Position numbers and translations under genes: made by a program. Below are positions 19,386 to 24,518 of a stretch of DNA of 24,518 nt, piece by piece; the stretch's first letter is position 1, and the number at the start of each line of letters is the position of its first letter. The stretch comes from Asterionellopsis glacialis (Eukaryota; Bacillariophyta; Plagiogrammaphyceae; Rhaphoneidales; Asterionellopsidaceae). The stretch covers positions 3,298 through 27,815 of the forward strand of contig WKLE02003799.1 in NCBI GenBank assembly GCA_014885115.2, given 5' to 3'. The notes under the pieces are model-generated. The model saw only the letters and a program-made list of their open reading frames with translations, searched no databases and was not told the origin of the DNA.

Positions 19386-20621
19386 CTAAATGAAGCATGT
19401 AGGGTAGACAATCATAGTTAACCAGCAGTTTGTTTTAGAGGTTGGTCGGGAATGAAAACCTTTGTGGCGTTCCATTAAATTCTGTTCCATAATTGCAATT
19501 GTCACTTTGCCAACATGAGGAATATACTGTACATCTGGAATGTCCAGCAAACTTTCTTCATTGACATTTTGAAATTCCGACACGTTCACCAATGTAGTAT
19601 CTGGTTGGATCGACTCACACGGTACCCAAAAGTCAGGAGATAGAACACCTGTCACAACTATAGACGATTGTTCTAAACAGCATTGAAGATTCCTATCTGT
19701 GATACGTTTCATTCGTCCGCCCTGTCGAAATAACAAAGCAGAATGTTCACTTGAAGAATAAACAGTTGCTCCTTGTGGCGCTAACATTGCTGCCAAAGGC
19801 CGCCCAAAAATTTCAGATCAATTGATGATAGTCACGATATTTCCTTCTTGAGGATTTTGTTCATCCTGTTTTTGATGATAATGCCGTGATTGATGTGATT
19901 TTTTAGCATATCCTTCAAGTATTCGTAACACTGACAATGCAGTACAAGGGTACACTACATTCTGTGCTACTGCGTTACTGTTGTTCTCCGTTCTGTGATT
20001 CTGTCCCATTAGTTCTATTGTTCTAATTTTATTATTGGTGTTGTTTAGTTTCTTAAATCGTTTTCCATTGGATCGGAATAACTATCTTGCATTATATTGT
20101 CGACATTGCCCTTCAACATCTTTGGCAGGACAAACCAAGTCTCTCAAATAATCATCTTATATTTTGTAATATACTCCAGTTAAACTATTCTTGTACGGAC
20201 CACGACGTGTATCACTTTTGGCATCATTTGACCTTTCATTCAAATTGGTGGTTGTTGATGTTGATGATGATGATGGTAATGGATAGTGATGTTTAAATAT
20301 GGGATAGTAAACTAAAATACCATGTACATCTTGTCGTTGATTATTTTCATGTACAGCCATTTCAACATCATGAGGGTTCTCACCAATGACACGATGTAAT
20401 TCATATGCAATGCCATCTTCTGTAAATGTTTCAGCAATATTTTGTGAATAATTTTCAGAATCAGAACGAAATGGACCATTATGTGCTAATATACCGACGA
20501 GTTTAATTTGCTGCTGCTGCTCTTGTTGTTGTTGTTGACTTTGTCCCCGTACTAATTGCTTTGTATAAGCACGAACTTCATAACGAATTTCTTCTGATAA
20601 TTCTGTCACATCTGTTATCAT
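19386..20621 (-). pseudogene. Methylene-tetrahydrofolate dehydrogenase (yeast MTD1-type), interrupted by three in-frame stops
   Basis: One minus-strand frame from the ATG at 20621 to 19386 follows the cytosolic NAD-dependent 5,10-methylene-THF dehydrogenase family of one-carbon metabolism: KLVGILAHNGPF, HGILVYYPIF, DDYLRDLVCPAKDVEG, PCTALSVLRILE, SEIFGRPLAAMLAPQGATVY, SSIVVTGVLSPDF and GKVTIAIMEQNL. SENYSQN occupies the YxxxK region, without Lys, as in family members that lack cyclohydrolase activity. The frame is interrupted by TAA (20159-20157), TAG (20084-20082) and TGA (19820-19818), yet no frameshift occurs in 1.2 kb. I could not explain the stops by introns with acceptable sites and phases. 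Low-complexity inserts (Gln-rich, Ser/Thr-rich, KSHQSRHYHQKQ) separate the core blocks. The TGA replaces the Arg of the usual NRSEI. It ends 10 bases from the oppositely oriented gene at 14928-19375. It is most likely a young pseudogene. Confidence 0.8.
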
Positions 20622-21733
20622 TGAAAAGGGAGATGAAGACGATGGAATGGATCTTTGTTCAGGATTGAATGATGCTGTTTTCGTAGTTGATGTTTTTGTG
20701 AAGTTCCTCGTGCATAAGACATTATTCCGTTTTCATGGACGAATTCTCATGTTTGCGTTCTTCACGGTGGTGGTGAAATTTTGTTCATGGTTTTGTACCA
20801 TACAAGAAAAATTCGTTTCCAAACATAAGAAGAAGTGGTGATTACTTTTTTGTGGAGGATGATTCAATACAGGGCTAATCATTGATCTTTATTGGATCCA
20901 GCAAATCATTGATCTTTACCTGTTTCAAACTACCCTCTTATTTCATCTAATTTACTGGGTTTTTCTTGAAAAAAGGCCTGGGGAATTTTTATTTTTACTG
21001 GTTTTTAGTAGGTAGTAAATTAGTACGAAATTAAGTAAGCTGTAAGCTAGTAAATTATACGTGCACACCAATCGTGAATAAAAGTGTTCAGTTGTGACAG
21101 CAGAAGTTCCAATCATCAGTCGTGATGGATGAAAAAGTATCGTATCCACCTCAAACAACAATCAAACATGCTGGTTTCAACTGTAAAACAACCTACAATA
21201 CTGCTGTGGCAGTCGTAAAGTAGTAGAGTAAAAAAAAGTCTATTGTACGTGTGTTTTAACGTTATTTGGATAGGGAGATTTTTTGGAAAAGTTGATGTAG
21301 GGAAAACGAGATTTCCTAATTAAATCTAGCAAATCACGTAATTTACCAGCTTTAACTTGAACAGGCCTTATTCACGACAGTTTACTGGTTTTTTTCCCTA
21401 AGTAGTGTTCAGCTTATCACATTATACTTTACCTAAAATAAGAGCTAGGTAAAGATCTATTACGGTACCTGGGTACCTGTAATAATAATTTCTCATAGTA
21501 GGTCCTTCCATCAACCGTAAGGGGACATAAACCACCCATATTCCCCCCCCTCCGACTGCACCCATCCCCGCTCAAAGAACAATTTCAATTACACAAACAC
21601 CACAGATGGGACACACACTGAGAATCTTGTCATTTGTAAAGCTATCATTCGAAGTAACAGAACAAGAAACAACCATTTGAGAATACGCATTGTTACTAAA
21701 ATTACGGAAGCTGCATCTAGAAACCACATCGCC
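20622..21733. other. Intergenic region between the folate pseudogene and the poly-serine protein gene
   Basis: No gene is supported. The minus-strand frame of the folate sequence stays open for about 35 codons upstream of its ATG without another Met. A 15-bp direct repeat AATCATTGATCTTTA lies at 20877-20891 and 20904-20918. A GGTACCTGGGTACCTG word lies at 21464-21479, about 255 bases before the next ATG, related to the palindromes upstream of the LRR genes. A C-run follows at 21543-21550. Confidence 0.5.
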
Positions 21734-24343
21734 ATGCCACGGCCTAAAAAGAACAAACAAGAACGCAGTAATGCTAACAACAGCAGCAGCAATGCCAATA
21801 ACAACAGTAAGAACAAGAAACGAGGAAGGTCTTTATCACCAACGCCATCGCCACGACAATCTCCCTCCCGTCGTAATAATCATCGTTCCAGTCAGTCTCT
21901 ACAAAATCCTCCTCGTGTTCGCTCCGCAAGCAATACTACGACTCGTCCACAGAAACAGCAACTGTCACAGCAGGAACAAAAACGACGAGAAGAACAAGAG
22001 CAAGTAGTTACAGATTTTTTAACTGAGAATTGGTTACGTCATTCCATGTCACAATTTATGCGACAACAATTCAAATTGTACGAAAACCAAATTCGACAAC
22101 GTCAAGAAGAACAAAGTAGTAAGGGTGGCAAAGTATTACCTATTCAAACATCCTATGCTGCAGGTGTGTTGATGTGCACAATACCATCACCGACAAATCC
22201 ACACGAAAACAAAAAAACCATAGCCAAATGGCTATTACATGATGTAATGGAACATACGTATGAGTCATGGTGGATGGTTTTACCGAACAAGATTAAGAAA
22301 AGGAAACCTGCACTTCAAAGCGTAAATATTTGGACGGGACCCTACAATTGTACCAAACTTGTTGTGAAGGATAACGACAACAGCAACAACACCAACGACG
22401 ACGACGACGACGACGATGATGAGAAACTACCAAATGTCTACTTATTTGCTACAACCATGACGGATGATAACAATGACAATTCCGCTCCTCTTAGTACGAA
22501 TACTCGCAATGGTGCTATATGGAATCCAACTGACTTGATTTGTCATCATGGGAATGCATCCCATGTCAAAGGGATAAAACTTATCGTACGTACATCACCT
22601 ACATGGGCAATTTATAATCCTCCACGAAAACCAATTGAAACGACCATTATGGTAAAGGAACAACAGCAAAGTGACGACAATGCTAGTACTATAGAAATGC
22701 TAGAAGAAGAAGAAGAAGCACAAGAAGAAAACGTTGTTCAAATTGCTACTAGTACTCCCACCCCCACCCCTACCACCCCTACAACTGCTTCTCATAACGG
22801 TGACGGTGGGAATGCTACGAAACGAAAAGCTCAACCAACACCAACAAATGCCAACGGTAATAATAATGGAACTGACAGTGACAGCGATGGTGAAGGAACT
22901 GAAGAGAATACAAAAGTTGTCACGAAAAAACAAAAGATCAATTCTACCAAGGACTCAAAAGCACCTACTACGACTTCTACTACTGGTGGTAATAGTAGTG
23001 GTGTTGATGATGGTGCAACTGATGCAAAAGTTCACGAAAATCAAGAGAAGCAAGAGAAAGTTGACAGCAATGAGCAAAATGATTACAATGAAAGTGATTC
23101 TGATAGTAGCAGCGACTCATCATCATCGTCGTCGTCGTCGTCTTCGAGTTCTTCAGATTCGGAAGACGACGACGACGACGACGATGATGACGAAGGAGAA
23201 GGTGTCGAGGGTGATACTAACATTAGCACTAAAGAGAGCAAAGAAGTTAAAGCCTCACTAATTGTGGAAAGCGACGAATCCATAAGCAATGATGAAATCG
23301 GTATGGCTGACTCTCAAAAAGAAGAAATGATCGTAGATGAAACTGATCATGATAATGAATCTAATAAGCATGCATCAGAGGAAGACGTCACAGAACCAAA
23401 GAATGAAGAAGACGAAAACAATTGTAGTGGTGATGAAGAAGAAGAATCCATAAATCAAACGGTAGAAATTGAAGAAAAAGAGAAAGTAAGTAATTTGCCT
23501 AGCAAGAGCAATGGACCATCGATAGATGCCACCAAACAAAAAGGAGACGACCAAGCAATAGACATGAAACTAGGTGACAATACTGATCCTACTACCAACA
23601 ATCTAGAAGGAGACGGCCAAGCAAAAGACACGAAAATAACTGGCAACACTGATCCTACTACCAGCAATGACGATGATTCATCTACTACATCAAGTTCAAG
23701 TTCCAGTAGTTCATCGTCATCTTCATCGTCGTCCTCAACTGATAACTCAGATGCTGATAGTTCTGATTCCAAGGAAGAAGTCAACGAAAAAGACAAGAAT
23801 GGAACGGATGATAAGACTCTGCCAAGTGAGACCCACGTGAAGAACGACAAAATCAACAATGCCCCCACCAACAACAATGACACGAGCATAAAAAACGAAG
23901 CAACTAATACAACCCCTGCAATCAAGATGGAGGAAGATTCTTTAGATACAATGACCAAGATTGTAGACAAACTTCCTGATTCATTAGACATAAAGAAAGA
24001 TATCAAACCAGTCAAGACAGCTCAGAATCAAGATGATAAAAATGATGACGATTCCTCCACGTCTTCTTCTACCTCTTCGTCGTCTTCTTCTACTTCCTCC
24101 TCTTCTTCATCATCTTCATCGTCTTCTTCCTCTTCTGACATGGGCAACGAAAATATCAAGAATGATATGAAAAAGAAAGTTGTTTTAGCAACACCTACTA
24201 CTAAAAGCAACAACAATAAGTTAACTACACCACAGACAACAGATCGATTGCAACTATTTCGTCGATTTGCAGATACACCATTGTTGCCACCAGGCAAAAA
24301 AATCATTGTGGATCCTCGTGTTGCACGACAATCGCTAGGATAG
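21734..24343 (+). CDS. Acidic, poly-serine/poly-aspartate protein of unknown function
   Basis: Single exon, 869 aa. The first in-frame ATG is at 21734 (gccATGcc); the frame is open upstream only through non-ATG codons. The start is basic and Ser-rich (MPRPKKNKQ, RGRSLSPTPSPRQSPSRR). Residues about 85-320 look folded: VVTDFLTENWLRHSMSQFMRQQF, GVLMCTIPSP, AKWLLHDVMEHTYESWW, NIWTGPYNCTKLVV, YLFATTM, GAIWNPTDLICHHGNASHVKGIKLIVRTSPTWAIY. From about 330 it is disordered with three long Ser tracts (near 455-475, 655-670 and 775-800), Asp/Glu runs and Lys-rich spacers. The end is basic (RRFADTPLLPPGKKIIVDPRVARQSLG). The Ser/acidic plus Lys alternation recalls nucleolar phosphoproteins, but I recognise no named family; nuclear or nucleolar location is a guess. 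Confidence 0.75.
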   Translation: MPRPKKNKQERSNANNSSSNANNNSKNKKRGRSLSPTPSPRQSPSRRNNHRSSQSLQNPPRVRSASNTTTRPQKQQLSQQEQKRREEQEQVVTDFLTENWLRHSMSQFMRQQFKLYENQIRQRQEEQSSKGGKVLPIQTSYAAGVLMCTIPSPTNPHENKKTIAKWLLHDVMEHTYESWWMVLPNKIKKRKPALQSVNIWTGPYNCTKLVVKDNDNSNNTNDDDDDDDDEKLPNVYLFATTMTDDNNDNSAPLSTNTRNGAIWNPTDLICHHGNASHVKGIKLIVRTSPTWAIYNPPRKPIETTIMVKEQQQSDDNASTIEMLEEEEEAQEENVVQIATSTPTPTPTTPTTASHNGDGGNATKRKAQPTPTNANGNNNGTDSDSDGEGTEENTKVVTKKQKINSTKDSKAPTTTSTTGGNSSGVDDGATDAKVHENQEKQEKVDSNEQNDYNESDSDSSSDSSSSSSSSSSSSSDSEDDDDDDDDDEGEGVEGDTNISTKESKEVKASLIVESDESISNDEIGMADSQKEEMIVDETDHDNESNKHASEEDVTEPKNEEDENNCSGDEEEESINQTVEIEEKEKVSNLPSKSNGPSIDATKQKGDDQAIDMKLGDNTDPTTNNLEGDGQAKDTKITGNTDPTTSNDDDSSTTSSSSSSSSSSSSSSSSTDNSDADSSDSKEEVNEKDKNGTDDKTLPSETHVKNDKINNAPTNNNDTSIKNEATNTTPAIKMEEDSLDTMTKIVDKLPDSLDIKKDIKPVKTAQNQDDKNDDDSSTSSSTSSSSSSTSSSSSSSSSSSSSSDMGNENIKNDMKKKVVLATPTTKSNNNKLTTPQTTDRLQLFRRFADTPLLPPGKKIIVDPRVARQSLG

Positions 24344-24402
24344 AATTCTAAATTCATCAACTTTTAAAACCATTTTACTCGCACTCCAAGTTTGGCACAC
24401 GT

Positions 24403-24487
24403 AATAAAGAGTATGCTAATAGATTTTAATTTAGTAGCAACTCATATATTATTCGTACAGTTGCGTACCTTGTAGGTTCGAAATAAA
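24403..24487 (+). terminator. Candidate poly(A) signals after the poly-serine protein gene
   Basis: AATAAA occurs at 24403-24408, 60 bases after the stop, and again at 24482-24487. Each is the start of an imperfect direct repeat (AATAAAGAGTATGCTAATAG... and AATAAAGAAGTATTCTAATC...). Whether this organism uses AATAAA is not shown by the sequence. Confidence 0.35.
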
Positions 24488-24518
24488 GAAGTATTCTAAT
24501 CTAATAAATTTTAATCTA

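Noticed and set aside
20157..20203. Small intron removing the first stop of the folate gene (for example from CGTCGTG|GT to TAAG)
   Set aside because: It would be about 45 bases, with a weak GTCCGT donor, and would remove GPYKNSLTGVYYK, which looks like coding sequence; it also leaves the other two stops.
20157..20621. Separate short 154-aa folate gene
   Set aside because: The same frame continues past the TAA with conserved family sequence (DDYLRDLV, KDVEG), so it is one interrupted gene.
22700..24360. Minus-strand frames rich in Ser/Leu/Asp opposite the poly-serine gene
   Set aside because: They result from TCN and GAN codon runs on the plus strand and have no independent features.

Overview
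The window looks like nuclear DNA of a diatom, most likely a pennate one. The evidence is spliced genes with GT-AG introns of about 75 to 160 bases, low-complexity S/N/D/Q-rich proteins, two membrane-anchored leucine-rich-repeat (LRR) proteins of a type expanded in diatoms, and a decayed non-LTR retrotransposon of a reverse-transcriptase family that I recall from diatoms and other marine protists. The assignment rests on family recognition and could not be searched. No rRNA, tRNA, CRISPR array or bacterial operon was seen.

Layout. 1-1103: intergenic/promoter DNA with GTAC-rich hairpins. 1104-4096: a seven-exon LRR membrane protein gene (763 aa). 4177-5080: unassigned DNA. 5081-8556: a minus-strand, endonuclease-encoding non-LTR retrotransposon broken by two in-frame stops and two frameshifts. 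8557-9371: a degenerate copy of exons 4-7 of the first LRR gene. 9372-10693: intergenic DNA with an array of TACCWGGTA palindromes. 10694-14037: a second, intact, paralogous seven-exon LRR gene (893 aa). 14038-14927: repeats and a CT microsatellite. 14928-19375: a two-exon gene for a 1445-aa, probably nuclear protein carrying four copies of an unnamed TQSAIEEVSEW-type motif, two DEK-C-like domains and a Cys cluster. 19386-20621 (minus): a monofunctional methylene-tetrahydrofolate dehydrogenase-like (yeast MTD1-type) sequence with three in-frame stops and no frameshift. 20622-21733: intergenic. 21734-24343: an intact single-exon gene for an 869-aa acidic/poly-serine protein of unknown function.

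There is no sign of a shared pathway. The unifying theme is duplication and decay. The LRR family was duplicated and its 3' half copied again, a retroelement lies exactly against that copy, and the folate-enzyme sequence is a neighbouring relic. The most novel items are the repeated motif plus DEK-C-like domains of the 14928-19375 protein, the palindrome arrays upstream of the LRR genes, and the frame-preserving nonsense mutations of the folate gene.
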